The position numbers and the translations under genes were made by a program. Below the pieces are notes generated by a model. It ran no database searches and had not been told where the DNA came from. It saw only the letters and a program-made list of their open reading frames with translations. From Nemertoderma westbladi (taxonomy: Eukaryota > Xenacoelomorpha > Nemertodermatida > Nemertodermatidae), in the NCBI GenBank assembly GCA_032718475.1, contig JAUCBJ010009008.1:1-39110 (forward strand): a stretch of 39,110 nucleotides of DNA, written 5' to 3'. Shown here piece by piece: positions 1 through 10,558 of this stretch (the stretch's first letter is position 1; every line of letters begins with the position of its first letter).

Positions 1-640
1 TATCGTATTCTATTCTAGTATTCTAATATCGTAGTATTTACCGATATTCTTAAAAAGACAATTGTCATAGAATTAAGGATCTTGTGTCCCCAGACATGTT
101 CTGGAATCCAAATATGTCCATTTAATTATCAAATAATAAAATTTCAGGGAATCAATTTAAATTCATGCCTTTTAATGAATTTAATAAATTGCCATTTTTA
201 CGCAATTTTTAAAGTTCCCAAAATTCCATTAATTAATAGATCAAGGGAGCGGAGATTTATCTTAGCATGCGTATGAGTGTGTGAAAGTCTCCCAAACATA
301 GTCAATAGCCGATAAAATTCATAAAGTCATGTATAAAACAGAACATTGACTATTAAAGAATACTATTAAATAACATCCCAGATCTGTATGCATTGGAATC
401 ACCCTAATTCTACCGCTAGCTTTGCATAATGTCACCATAGCAACAACCACGCTAGAATTAGAATTGAGTTAAAAGAACAATAGAAAGCTTGTCCCATTGA
501 ATAGCATAGGGAATAAATAGTGCACTGATAGTATCCAAGGATACATAATAATACAGTGACATTCTGGAAGGCATTGACTAACGGACAAGTGACCCGAATG
601 TGTGTAATTTGTGACAAGTTGTGTGTGTGGTATTTGTGAG
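1..640. other. Unassigned AT-rich sequence
   Basis: No convincing open frame, repeat array or RNA gene is seen. Short frames of about 60 codons on both strands lack protein-like composition. Confidence 0.5.
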
Positions 641-936
641 TTTATAGGTGAATGTTACTGCTAAGGTGTGTTTACAGTAGCTAGTCGCAATCGTAAAAGT
701 AACCTAACTCTCCAAGGAAACCTGAAGTACATCTAAGCCTTTGGGACGGACAGTTGAGTGACTTGTGCCGGTTGTCGTTGTCGTTGTGCGGCTACGTCGT
801 TGGCGAAAGTACAGCGGCGACGACACATCGGCGCTGAGGATCTCGTACTGTCCGGGGTTGATTGGGGTAGGCAGCGACGCCCGCTCGCCTAAATATAAAC
901 TCATTATAATATGGATAAACTCATATATAGCAGATA

Positions 937-1241
937 TGACGGAGTTGATAGAAGATGGTCTTAGTATCGGGGAGCGATATACTCTACCTTTACAAGCGTT
1001 TGTCGATAGCTTGATATGCGGCGACGCTGATCCAACTACTACGGAGGACGATGGTCGTTATATCGAACCGCCAATGTCCCAAGAGCAACTTACGCGTGAA
1101 TTGGATTATAGAAAGTTCACTGCTCGCTACACGCAGCGTAATGGTACGTATATGGACTTCTTGACCACTGGTCATCCTATCGATTTACATAATACGGACT
1201 ATGTCGACTATATATCCTGCCCAGCGGAGTCGGAACCATAA
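937..1241 (+). CDS. Hypothetical small acidic protein or terminal exon
   Basis: I do not recognise this frame. From the ATG at 937 it encodes about 101 residues beginning MTELIEDG, rich in Asp, Glu, Thr and Tyr. The frame is also open upstream to about 765, but only from a GTG. Local GC and CpG content are clearly above the AT-rich flanks (about 770-1240), and codon use looks balanced, as expected of coding DNA. AATAAA occurs at about 1303 and 1365, so this could be a last exon with a nearby polyadenylation signal. A possible splice acceptor (tatatagcag) lies just before the ATG. No signal peptide, transmembrane segment or known domain is evident. It could equally be the remains of a mobile element. 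Existence as a gene is inference. Confidence 0.28.
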
Positions 1242-1944
1242 ACTGAAATTCGAATGCGAAAATTCTATTCGAAATCGACTCGAAAGAAAAGACACTAAAG
1301 AAACAAATAAACGCGGTAACTCCAACGTATATTTAGAATTCTTGAGAGAATCATTGTAACAACAAATAAATATCACCCGCGTTTCCCCTACCAGACGTGC
1401 GTCTTTGGTATTATTACGGTAAATGCCCTAGACCCAGCCAATAAACGGAAAGACATAAACATCCACGGAAACGTTGTGTTAAACACAGTTGTGTTCGTTA
1501 TATTTACTGGAGTTTCGAGCGAAACTTGTTTAACGTATCACCTATGCTCACTCGGCTCTAACGATCCTAGAGTAAACCTACGATCAGAGTCCCGGAATAC
1601 TCGGTCAAACCTCCTCATTCCTTAGTTGGAGCTCAGACCTGCGATCCTGGTGGTGTCGCGGATCCTCGCGGACGGTATTCACTGTTCAAGATCTAGTGCT
1701 ACCCTAACAATTAATCGGTAACACTCCGACAGTGATTTCTAGCTAGCCGCCCATCTTACCTAGCCGGATTATGACGCGGACACCTAATATCACTATCCAA
1801 CCGTATGGTCGTCCCCGTTTGACGCGATACAACCCTTCATCAAGGTGAAGGAGAGCGTTGTACGAAACGAGTTAAACGCTATTCTATAAAGATCAAAAAA
1901 GAAACCTGCGTTTGTTCAGATAAACGTAAGTTATAACAGTAAGT
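1242..1944 (+). other. CpG-rich segment with an ATG-less open frame
   Basis: Base composition stays CpG-rich compared with the surrounding sequence. One plus-strand frame is free of stops for about 100 codons (about 1321-1626) but contains no ATG, so it could be an exon or chance. Three AATAAA-type signals occur near 1303, 1365 and 1440. I cannot assign it to a gene or an element family. Confidence 0.25.
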
Positions 1945-2295
1945 CCAATCGATAAACGAATTGGCCTTATCTCAGTTCGATTGGGAAACCTCGAATCTCA
2001 AAGAAGATATCAAGCTTAGAAAACCCTATTCTCTGCGAGAGTTTTGGGACGAACGTATCCCATGACAAGCGGAGGAAAATCAGCTCGAGGAGAAGCATAT
2101 CGAAATGGACGAGACACCGACCGTAAACCCAAACCTTTTAATGCAATCATATTGCACCCTTCACCCAGGAGTTATGGCCCTCCTAGTAAAGTGGCTCCCC
2201 CCAAAGAGAAAAGGACTCTTGCTAGCCTCAAAAAAAAAAAAAACTGCGTAAACGCCGTCCGCGCAAGAAAGACTAACTGTTTAGAGTATCTTTAG
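1945..2295 (+). pseudogene. Broken open frame with basic C-terminus, unknown
   Basis: One frame reads protein-like from about 1945, including a stretch LREFWDERIP, then meets an in-frame TGA at 2063-2065. It continues with a charged segment (EENQLEEKHIEM) and a segment ending VKWLPPKRKG. It then enters a run of 14 A (2230-2243). In the frame as sequenced it ends just after the run. The frame reached by an indel in the A-run encodes a very basic tail (RKRRPRKK) before a stop. A second overlapping frame (ATG at 2062, 77 residues) also stays open to 2295. I recognise no family. One stop plus one homopolymer shift suggests a decaying gene or element ORF, or a sequencing error in the A-run. Confidence that it was once coding is modest. 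Confidence 0.3.
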
Positions 2296-3062
2296 GTTTT
2301 AGAAACTGTGATTTTTATATTTTATAGACTGAAAATCCCATTTTCTGGGAGCGGTGTAAAAGCCTTTGCTGAATTGCCCCGTTATTTTTATTATCTTTTA
2401 CATTAAAATACTCTGTAGTTGATTTAATAAGTGTAAGAGACCGTATTATTGCTGTATCGGTGTTTTTAGAGGATCTAAGACCTATTTCCTCCGTATGTGT
2501 ACTGTGAAAGGCATATTTTATGATTCTATGGCAATTCGTGACGCAAAGGGGTGATAGCTACTCTTGAACAGTAGTTACTATGACTACGGTTAACAGCTGA
2601 CATTCATACGTGTTGATTTCCTTTGTTCTACGGCGTCTCTCAGTTCAGTCAGCCAATTAGAGCGTTTTTGTGGCTCCTTGTACAGAAAATTTCCGAGAAA
2701 TGACGCAATGCCTATGTGCAGTGTTGACATTCAGTCCTGAGCCAAAGAAAGAACGGCTTGGAAGTATTTTGTGCTTTACTGTTTTTTAGTCTTACACTAG
2801 TAGGTTTAATTATAAAGGGCATATATCCTTTAACATACCTAACGACTACTGCGGACCAGCATACTGCTGACTGATCATACATGCTGACTGCTGAAACATT
2901 GCAAACTCATAACAATCAGTGTTTACATTCATTTTATACTGCTATTTACCGTCAGTTCTTCATAATATGGTTGATGAATAATTATATTTGGAATAACGAT
3001 AAATAACCCCGAAACCCAATATTCTTGATATACCGAAGGTAAGAGAGAAGGGTTACAGATAA
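2296..3062. other. Unassigned sequence
   Basis: No gene, array or inverted repeat was recognised here. Confidence 0.4.
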
Positions 3063-3603
3063 ACGATTGTGACTTATGTTAAAGTGGTTTGAAGTGAATC
3101 TAATGTTATTTGATAGACCCTACATGAGTCAGTCTGTGTTCCTTTTATATGTGATTAAAATCAGTGAAGATTGGCAGATTAGTGTGCAGTATTGTGCAGC
3201 ATTGTGTATGAGTGAGTCTGTTAAAGAAGCAATTCCTAAAGAATGCGCCATATATGTGAATTATAATTAAGCCATATCGTTGTGAGTAGTTTAAGTCATA
3301 ACTCTGTTTATGTAGATAAAGCGCCACGTCCTAAAGGAACTGTTAATATTACCGAAGGTGAATAATATTGTCAGAGATTATATAATACTGTCAGTCGAAT
3401 AATACATTAGGCTTACATAGCAATAAAATTAAACCGTCGAACCCAATCTCCCGGGAATTTCCAGCGGGTGAATGGTCGCGCACGGATTGGTTTCGACTAG
3501 TGTAGTGAATCAAATACTTGTCATAGACTAAAAACAGATTTAATATCTAGAAGACATCTTAATTTGGTGGGTTAAACTGCCAAAGGTCTGAAAGCGCGAA
3601 CAA
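3063..3603 (+). repeat. Left arm of a ~540-bp diverged inverted repeat
   Basis: This segment matches the reverse complement of about 38565-39110 over its whole length, with substitutions and small indels. The best block is an exact 38-bp match (3313-3350 with 38847-38884) containing GCGCCACGTCCTAAAGG. Other matching islands are GACCCTAC.TGAGTCA, CCTAAAGAAT, CGAATAATACATTAGG, CGGGTGAATG.TCGCGCA and AAAGCGCGAACA. A 64-codon frame in this arm (3076-3270) is broken by stops in the other arm, which argues against coding. The match ends exactly where the 32-bp minisatellite begins. It may be the end of a very large element or just two copies of one dispersed repeat in opposite orientation. Confidence 0.8.
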
Positions 3604-5562
3604 GCGGCATTCTACCTTACCCAAACGCCACTCATACGGCATTCTAACATACCCAAACGCCAGCCAAACGGCATTCTAACATACTCAAACACCACCCAAA
3701 CGGCATTATAACATACCCAAACGGCATTCTAACATACTCAAACGCCACCCAAACAGCATTCTACCTTACCCAAACGCCACTCAAACGGTATTCTAACATA
3801 CACAAACGCCACCCAAACGGCATTCTAACATACCCAAACGCCACCCAAACGGCATTCTAACATACCCAAACGCCACCCAAACGGCATTCTAACATACCCA
3901 AACGCCACCCAAACGGCATTCTAACATACCCAAACGCCACTCAAGCGGCATTCTACCTTACCCAAACGCCACTCAAACGGCATTCTAACATACCCAAACG
4001 CCACCCAAACGGCATTCTAACATACTCAAACACCACCCAAACGGCATTATAACATACCCAAACGGCATTCTAACATACTCAAACGCCACCCAAACAGCAT
4101 TCTACCTTACCCAAACGCCACTCAAACGGTATTCTAACATACACAAACGCCACCCAAACGGCATTCTAACATACCCAAACGCCAGCCAAACGGCATTCTA
4201 ACATACTCAAACACCACCCAAACGGCATTATAACATACCTAAACGCCACCCAAACGGCATTCTAACATACACAAACGCCACCCAAACAGCATTCTACCTT
4301 ACCCAAACGCCACTCAAACGGTATTCTAACATACACAAACGCCACCCAAACGGCATTCTAACATACCCAAACGCCACCCAAACGGCATTCTAACATACCC
4401 AAACGCCACCCAAACGGCATTCTAACATACCCAAACGCCACCCAAACGGCATTCTAACATACCCAAACGCCACTCAAGCGGCATTCTACCTTACCCAAAC
4501 GCCACTCAAACGGCATTCTAACATACCCAAACGCCACCCAAACGGCATTCTAACATACCCAAACGGCATTCTACCTTACCCAAACGCCACTCAAACGGCA
4601 TTCTAACATAGCCAAACGCCACCCAAACGGCATTCAACCTTACCCAAACGCCAGTCAAACGGCATTCTAACATACCCAAACGCCAGCCAAACGGCATTCT
4701 AACATACTCAAACACCACCCAAACGGCATTATAACATACCCAAATGGCATTCTAACATACTCAAACGCCACCCAAACAGCATTCTACCTTACCCAAACGC
4801 CACTCAAACGGTATTCTAACATACACAAACGCCACCCAAACGGCATTCTAATATACCCAAACGCCACCCAAACGGCATTCTAACATACCCAAACGCCACC
4901 CAAACGGCATTCTAATATACCCAAACGCCACCCAAACGGTATTCTAACATACCCAAACGCCACCCAAACGGCATTCTAACATACCCAAACGCCACTCAAA
5001 CGGCATTCTAACATAGCCAAACGCCACCAAAACGGCATTCAACCTTACCCAAACGCCACTCAAACGGCATTCTAACATACCCAAACGGCATTCTAACATA
5101 CCCAAACGCCACCCAAACGGCATTCTAACATACCCAAACGACACCCAAACGGCATTATAACATAACCAAACGCCACCCAAACGGCATTATAACATACCCA
5201 AACGGCATTCTACCTTACCCAAACGCCACTCAAACGGCATTCTAACATACCCAAACGCCACCCAAACGGCATTCTAACATACCCAAACGCCACCCAAACG
5301 GCATTCTAACATACTCAAACGCTACCCAAACGGCATTCTAACATACCCAAACGCCACCCAAACGGCATTCTAACATAACCCAAACGCCACCCAAACGGCA
5401 TTCTAACATACTCAAACGCTACCCAAACGGCATTATAACATACCCAAACGCCACCCAAACGGAATTCTACCTTACCCAAACGCCACTCAAACAAACGGCA
5501 TTCTAACATACCCAAACGCCACCCAAACGGCATTCTAACATACTTATACGCCAGCATGTTTA
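3604..5562. repeat. 32-bp minisatellite array with higher-order structure
   Basis: About 60 units of a 32-bp monomer (cattctaacataccc + aaacgccacccaaacgg), mixed with short 21-bp units that lack the middle part. Variant monomers (CTACCTTACC, TTATAACATACC, ACACAAACGCC) recur in the same order. The marker atactcaaacacc falls at about 3681, 4022 and 4703, spaced 341 and 681-682 bp, which indicates a ~341-bp higher-order unit amplified as a block. The minus strand has few stops in any frame, so frames of 66-92 codons appear (4518-4718, 4944-5180, 5315-5593). They cycle through three phases of the 32-bp unit and are most likely non-coding. Confidence 0.95.
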
Positions 5563-5609
5563 CAGTAAGACAGTAAGCTATTCTACATACCAATCTGCTG
5601 GTACCGTAT

Positions 5610-6230
5610 TTCAGTATTCTGGTATTTGGTAGGTACCGGTTAATTTCACCGTTTACCTATTGACTCAACTGATTTAGGATGCCAGGGAGTACCCTATAGG
5701 AGGGTAATTTTCATCCGGCAGTTCAATTTTAATGCCGTTTGGGTACCATTGGGTGCCGATTGGGTGCGTTTGGGTGCCGTTTGGGTGCGTTTGGGTGCCG
5801 ATTGGGTGCGTTTGGGTAATTAGTCATACCGTTGGAAAGTGTGGTAGGACTATTTCACTTTCTTCAGCCATTCCAGCATTTCCAGATTGCAGAGTTCAGA
5901 GTTTTCAGTTATTCGCGACTATTCAGCCATATCATGTACCGGTACGGTACCTTAATCTTATTAAACATATGTGTTACAGTACGGTACCGGTACTGTTACA
6001 GTGGTACAGAGTTACCGGTACCGTCTTCAGGTCGTTGGCGCCACCCACCAATCGGCTCGGCAAAGGCAGCCATGGAAGTTTTGAAATTATGCGGACTTAA
6101 AGTCTGACTGCATATTTTCCGGTTGTACCAGCTGACCTGTATTCCATGTTCCGGTATCCCCTACTGCACTAGGTACCCCAACAGCCCAATACTGCAATAC
6201 CCAGCAACGTTTTGGAATTGTACCGGTACT
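5610..6230. repeat. Cluster of TACCGGTA/GGTACC palindromes
   Basis: Overlapping palindromes built from TACCGGTA and GGTACC occur about ten times here (for example near 5610, 5635, 5940, 5985 and 6015), often within longer runs such as gtacggtaccggtac. The open frames across it (5732-6314) have low-complexity composition and I do not regard them as genes. Confidence 0.6.
5731..5819 (-). repeat. Inverted remnant of the 32-bp minisatellite
   Basis: Starting with aatgccgtttgggta, which is the exact reverse complement of part of the 3.6-5.6 kb monomer, the segment runs through a degenerate tandem of tttgggtgcc(g/a) units. It is separated from the main array by about 170 bp and points the opposite way. 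Confidence 0.7.
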
Positions 6231-7413
6231 CAAACAACTCACCATCAAGGCCACCGCCTCTGTCTGTCGCAGTGTCGTTGGCGACCTCGACTTTTGGTAT
6301 CGCTACTGCGCTAGCGCTATGGGCAAACTGGACTAACCGATGAGCGAGACCCGAGGACTGAAGAATGCATTTAATTTTTCGAGTAGTTTGACTGTGGACT
6401 TCTATTAGCTATGACATCGATGCCAAGCTGCCAATGCGAAAGATTTTTTTAAAGTAAAAGTTTGGTTAAATTTTCTTAATTATTTATTTAGAATTCTTAA
6501 GTACCGATTTTGGGATAGAATTGCTCAATTTTAATCTGTATCTAATAACTGACCCTCGTCCTGCGCCATGGCCCCACGAACGTGTCAGCTTACAATGAAT
6601 GACTTGGGATCTGTGACTGTGTTAGTAGGGTAGGTGGGAGCACTCAGAGTTGTAATGATTCGCCAGCCGAAAGGACAGTTTAATGCGGAATTTGGGCACT
6701 GATCAGACTAAATATCATTGTATACTGTATATTATACTCTGTGACGCACCCTTTTCTCTGAAAACTACAATATGTAGACCACCGGCCTTTGATGAGAGTG
6801 AGTATATTTCTTGTTTGCATAAACTCTGTTTAATGAATATATAATGTTATATATAGTTTATATATAGTTTAATGAATGTATATTAATATGTGCAAGACTG
6901 CAACCGCGAAGGGTGGTGATGTAGGCACGTTAAATAATTCCTGGCAATATTGTAACTTATTCCACGGGTCGGTGGATCCTTTATTGTTTATTTGTATCGG
7001 CAGAGTGTATAGATAGATTAACCTTAGACATTTTAATCCAAATCTTTAGATAATAAGGGTTTCAAGACTATATTAGCAGAACCCAATAGTGTAGGCAATA
7101 TGGTAGGCCTACAGTTGTATTGGGTACAGAGCTGACTGGTGCCTGTGTTCTTTTCTGATGTTATGGAGACAATTACTCTTATTTTCCCCGAGGGCAATTA
7201 ATTGTATTTATCATAAAGAGGATTATATAATTATTACTGTATAATACATATATTACTGTGCGAATATATCACATCAATTACCTAAAGCCAAAGAAGGTTT
7301 GTTTCTTACATTTGATACCCTGTAATAATTTGTCTCCATTCAATGTGAAATTTCAAGCAGAACATGACTGAACATGACTTACATGTCAGAACATTGACTG
7401 ATGATATTGTTGT
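6231..7413. other. Unassigned AT-rich sequence
   Basis: No convincing gene. It contains short repeated AT-rich words near 6835-6890 (tatatagttta, taatgaatata) and one TAGGCCTA palindrome at 7104. Confidence 0.4.
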
Positions 7414-7810
7414 GTCACGCGGGCGCGTTAAAATAATTATAGGTCTCGAACTTATTTTGTAGACGAGTCATAATTAGCGTATAGAAAGCATTGAGTCTAT
7501 GAGGGTAGCCCCAACCCAAGTACTTTATCCAATCACCATCCAGAGGGCAGCCCCAACCCAACTACTTTATCCAATCACCATCCAGAGGGTAGACCCAATC
7601 CAAGTTCTTTATCCAATCACCATCCAGAGGGCAGCCCCAACCCAAGTACTTTATCCAATCACCATCCAGAGGGTAACCCCAACCCAAGTACTTTATCCAA
7701 TCACCATCCAGAGGGTAGCCCCAACCCAAGTACTTTATCCAATCACCGTCCATCACTGGCAGATTATTACCTGGATTCTTATTGAAGTAAGCGTGACGCG
7801 CCCGCGTGAC
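7414..7810. mobile_element. Small non-autonomous element with 15-bp terminal inverted repeats
   Basis: The 15-bp sequence gtcacgcgggcgcgt (7414-7428) is repeated as its exact reverse complement at 7796-7810. The 397-bp interval contains the 42-bp minisatellite. A target-site duplication is not clear. A short element of this shape fits a MITE whose interior expanded as a tandem array. The GC-rich ends contrast with the AT-rich host sequence. Confidence 0.55.
7499..7757 (+). repeat. 42-bp minisatellite, about six copies, open in frame
   Basis: Six copies of a 42-bp unit (gagggtagccccaaccca followed by agtactttatccaatcaccatcca). Because 42 is a multiple of three, one plus frame from an ATG at 7499 reads a 14-residue peptide repeat of type VAPTQVLYPITIQR and continues through a non-repetitive, CpG-rich tail to 7933. 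The minus strand is also open across the array (7562-7756). No signal peptide or known domain is seen. I regard coding as unlikely but not excluded. Confidence 0.9.
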
Positions 7811-7934
7811 GACGCGTCCGCTTGCTGCATCCGCGTTGGTTCAGGCTCCCCATTATTTAGCGATGCGTCTTGTATGCGCCTGGCGTCTGTTGTACTTTGT
7901 AGGTTCCAACTTTTCGTCTGCTGGCATCGGTAAG

Positions 7935-7980
7935 TTTAAGGAGTCAGACTTTCAATCTGGAGGCCACCAGTTCGGTTAAC
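7935..7980 (+). repeat. Fragment of tRNA-like SINE head
   Basis: The segment tcaatctggaggccaccagt followed by tcggtt matches the corresponding part of the SINE at 34.6-34.7 kb (minus strand: tcaacctggaggtcaccagt then tcgatcc), covering the variable-loop and B-box region. Only a fragment is present. Confidence 0.5.
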
Positions 7981-8509
7981 TTATTATAGGCAATTAATTC
8001 TTAGCAGCATTAAATAAATTTGTAAGATTATAAAGAAAATTAAAAATATTGATAAAATTTTGTAATAAATTTTGCGATCATTTGCAGTAGATTTTGTGTC
8101 AATTTGAAGAAAAACTTTGTTGTTTTTAGCTTCTATTACAAAACACATCTTATCGTCAAGAATATCCGTTATTATGTTCGAATTATAATAACGTACATAA
8201 TTATGTATAATAGACTTTCTCGGGTTATAGTTCTGGTCATCACTGCTGGCCGGCCGCCTTACTGTAACGCTATAAATTGTAACATAAAGCACAATATGAC
8301 ATAAACAGATGTTGATCCCGCATTTTGGATTGTTAAAAGTTGATGCTCATGTTGTTTGTTCTCAGCAAATGAAAATAACAAAAAGATACCGGTGTACTAT
8401 TGCAAAATGCAGTAGCTAGAAAATAATGCTTTACACTATCCTATACAGGGTGTATAGTATAGTGAAGATCACAAATATAGTGGGGTAACACTCCTTAATT
8501 TTTCACATC
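7981..8509. other. Unassigned AT-rich sequence
   Basis: No gene. A hairpin-forming stretch lies near 8430-8465 (actatcctatac ... gtgtatagtatagt). Confidence 0.4.
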
Positions 8510-8796
8510 AAAAAAAAAGTAAAAAAAAAGTAAATTTTCTTCGGCCACAGGCCAGGGATTACGCACAAAGTCTGACGACTTATTTCCAGTGCGGTCCCCC
8601 CAGAACTTTACTCCCCAGAGGAAACTCTAGTACTCATTTAGCTACCACTTAAGGATGCAAGGCAGAGATGTGCCCTGGCTGGTCCCTTTAAAGCATTCGT
8701 GCCGAAACGAAAACTGCCCTGGCCCATGTGAGGATTGAACCCACGACCTAAAGGAGATGTGAATTCAATGCAACCACTACACCAAGGTGGAACAAT
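8510..8796 (-). mobile_element. tRNA-derived SINE, near full length
   Basis: On the minus strand the head has an A-box-like TTGGTGTAGTGGTT and a B-box GTGGGTTCAATCC, so it derives from a tRNA and would be transcribed by RNA polymerase III. A body with GCTTTAAAGGGACCAG and CATCCTTAAGTGG follows, then a distinctive tail (CTGGGGAGTAAAGTTCTG, CAGACTTTGTGCGTAATCC). It ends in an A/T-rich simple repeat (two blocks of ACTTTTTTTT type). The tail recurs at 16671-16762, and the body is related to the SINE at 30.6 kb. No open frame is expected. Confidence 0.8.
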
Positions 8797-9793
8797 CGCA
8801 CCCAGTATATATGATAGTAATATAAAATAACGTAATCTCGTACTACACGTAGCTTCTAGGTATTTTACAACTTTTCCAATAGGGACTACTTTTCCTACTG
8901 TAATAATTAATTGTCCACTACTTTAATGTATTATAATAATTTCGAAAAAGTAGCACAAAATTTCGGAATATAATCTCAATACTTAATAATACTATTCACA
9001 TATTAATATATAAATATGGAAAGCAATAATATTATTTACAATATAAAGTTCATGGAAGTTGTAAAACAGCAATTTGATCCACAAAAATATCGATTGCCTT
9101 TGTCTAGTATTTAGTATTAAATGCAGTTAACAAAGGGCATTAAAATTTACAATTAAAAAAAAATCCAGTTAAAAAAGCCCTTTAATATAGCAATCTCCAC
9201 GAGGCATGACTTTAGTCCTGGGTCAGATTTCAGTCCTTGGACAAACTATCAAGAACTGAATTGTCCATCATCCTAAAAAAACTTGACAGAAATAAACTAA
9301 TTCATTGAAATCAAATTTTAAGAATAGACAGTTGAAATTGTACTGAAACTCCAACGAACCAAATGATATTTATAAATATAACTTATAATCTAGTTCATGT
9401 GATACACATTAGCGTTAAAGCTTCTGATATATATTCATATACAGTATCTCTCCCCATAGTCTTTAAGTTCATGAACCGGAACAAATGGTTGCGTAATGAA
9501 TGACAATCAGGCGAGAGTTGGCAATAACATATAATCCGATTGATTGACAACACAACATGGACTAATACTGATGATGATGGTGATAAAAATAATGATGTTC
9601 CATGGATTAGCAATGATCGTGACTAAAATCTAATCTGTACAAATCTGTACATACATTATACAGCATGATATAAATAATTTAGACCACATCTTTTGCTTTC
9701 ATCCCAAGTGAATCTTCTGCAATTTTGCGATTTAAAAACTACGCAAAGCCATCTATCTTCTCACTCACCCCTGAGTAAATATATTCTGTAAGG
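8797..9793. other. Unassigned AT-rich sequence
   Basis: Very AT-rich with no protein-like frame, no tandem array and no long inverted repeat noticed. Confidence 0.45.
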
Positions 9794-10100
9794 CCCGGGT
9801 CACACATGAGTTTTCATCTTACAACAATTATAAACGATAGAGCCTACGAGACGTTCACAGATAAACAAACCTGCTGCTTTTATATTCTACATGGAACTTT
9901 AACTTTCACAATGTACTTGTCCTATATTTTATTTTACGTGAAAGTTTAGAACTGGTATCTCATAGCATTGACAACTAATCGGATGTAACAACAATAATTT
10001 ACCCACCAAATAATATTGTGAAATCCTTTTATAACTGGTCTATTGCAATAATGCCAGTGATTTTTTGGGCTGAGAGTTTAATGCTTATGTGTGAACCGGG
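9794..10100. mobile_element. MITE-like element with 17-bp imperfect terminal repeats
   Basis: The end cccgggtcacacatgag (9794-9810) pairs with cttatgtgtgaaccggg (10084-10100) at 15 of 17 positions. A second hairpin lies inside (aactttaactttcaca with gtgaaagtttagaa). At about 307 bp without coding capacity, it fits a non-autonomous DNA transposon. The superfamily is not resolved. Confidence 0.55.
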
Positions 10101-10558
10101 ATGTTTTATAATTTTTAGGTTATTTTAAAGTTAAATGTTGAATGCTCATCTCATGCGTTAGCCGGGCCTAAGCAATCTCACATGTTGTAAAGATATATAT
10201 GCTTCAGTACGATAAACACTAGAATAAAGGGGGTAATTTTACAGACTGCGGTAACACGGTTTCAATTGATGCAGGCGCATATCTTGTTATCTCAGCCGCC
10301 ACGGTTTACCTTATTTCTTGTAAAAGTTTATAGCAGAAAATATTCATGATGGAAACTATTATAAATTATACAATTAAAAATCAAAACTAACAATCAAAGC
10401 AAGACTTCATTTCTCTAAATAAATAATGCTGATGACAGTTCACACATGTCCCCCCGAATATATTGCACAAGTTGCTTCAAACCACAAACATCTCCAGATC
10501 TCCTATAATGATACTGGCGAGCACACGTATGTATCGGTGGTACAAACATAAGGTGTGT
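10101..10558. other. Sequence 3' of the FGF gene
   Basis: This is the downstream flank of the FGF frame on the minus strand. I see no canonical AATAAA on the minus strand close to the stop codon, so the 3' end of the transcript cannot be placed. No other feature was seen. Confidence 0.4.

Noticed and set aside
3076-3270. 64-codon open frame in the left inverted-repeat arm
   Set aside because: The corresponding frame in the right arm has stops, so the shared sequence is not maintained as coding.
4518-5593. Minus-strand open frames of 66-92 codons (MLECRLGGVWV-type repeats)
   Set aside because: They lie wholly in the 32-bp minisatellite, cycle through three phases of a non-triplet repeat, and change with monomer indels, so they are composition artefacts.
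5732-6314. Several overlapping open frames of 62-122 codons
   Set aside because: They cover the inverted minisatellite remnant and the palindrome cluster, with low-complexity composition and no known motifs.
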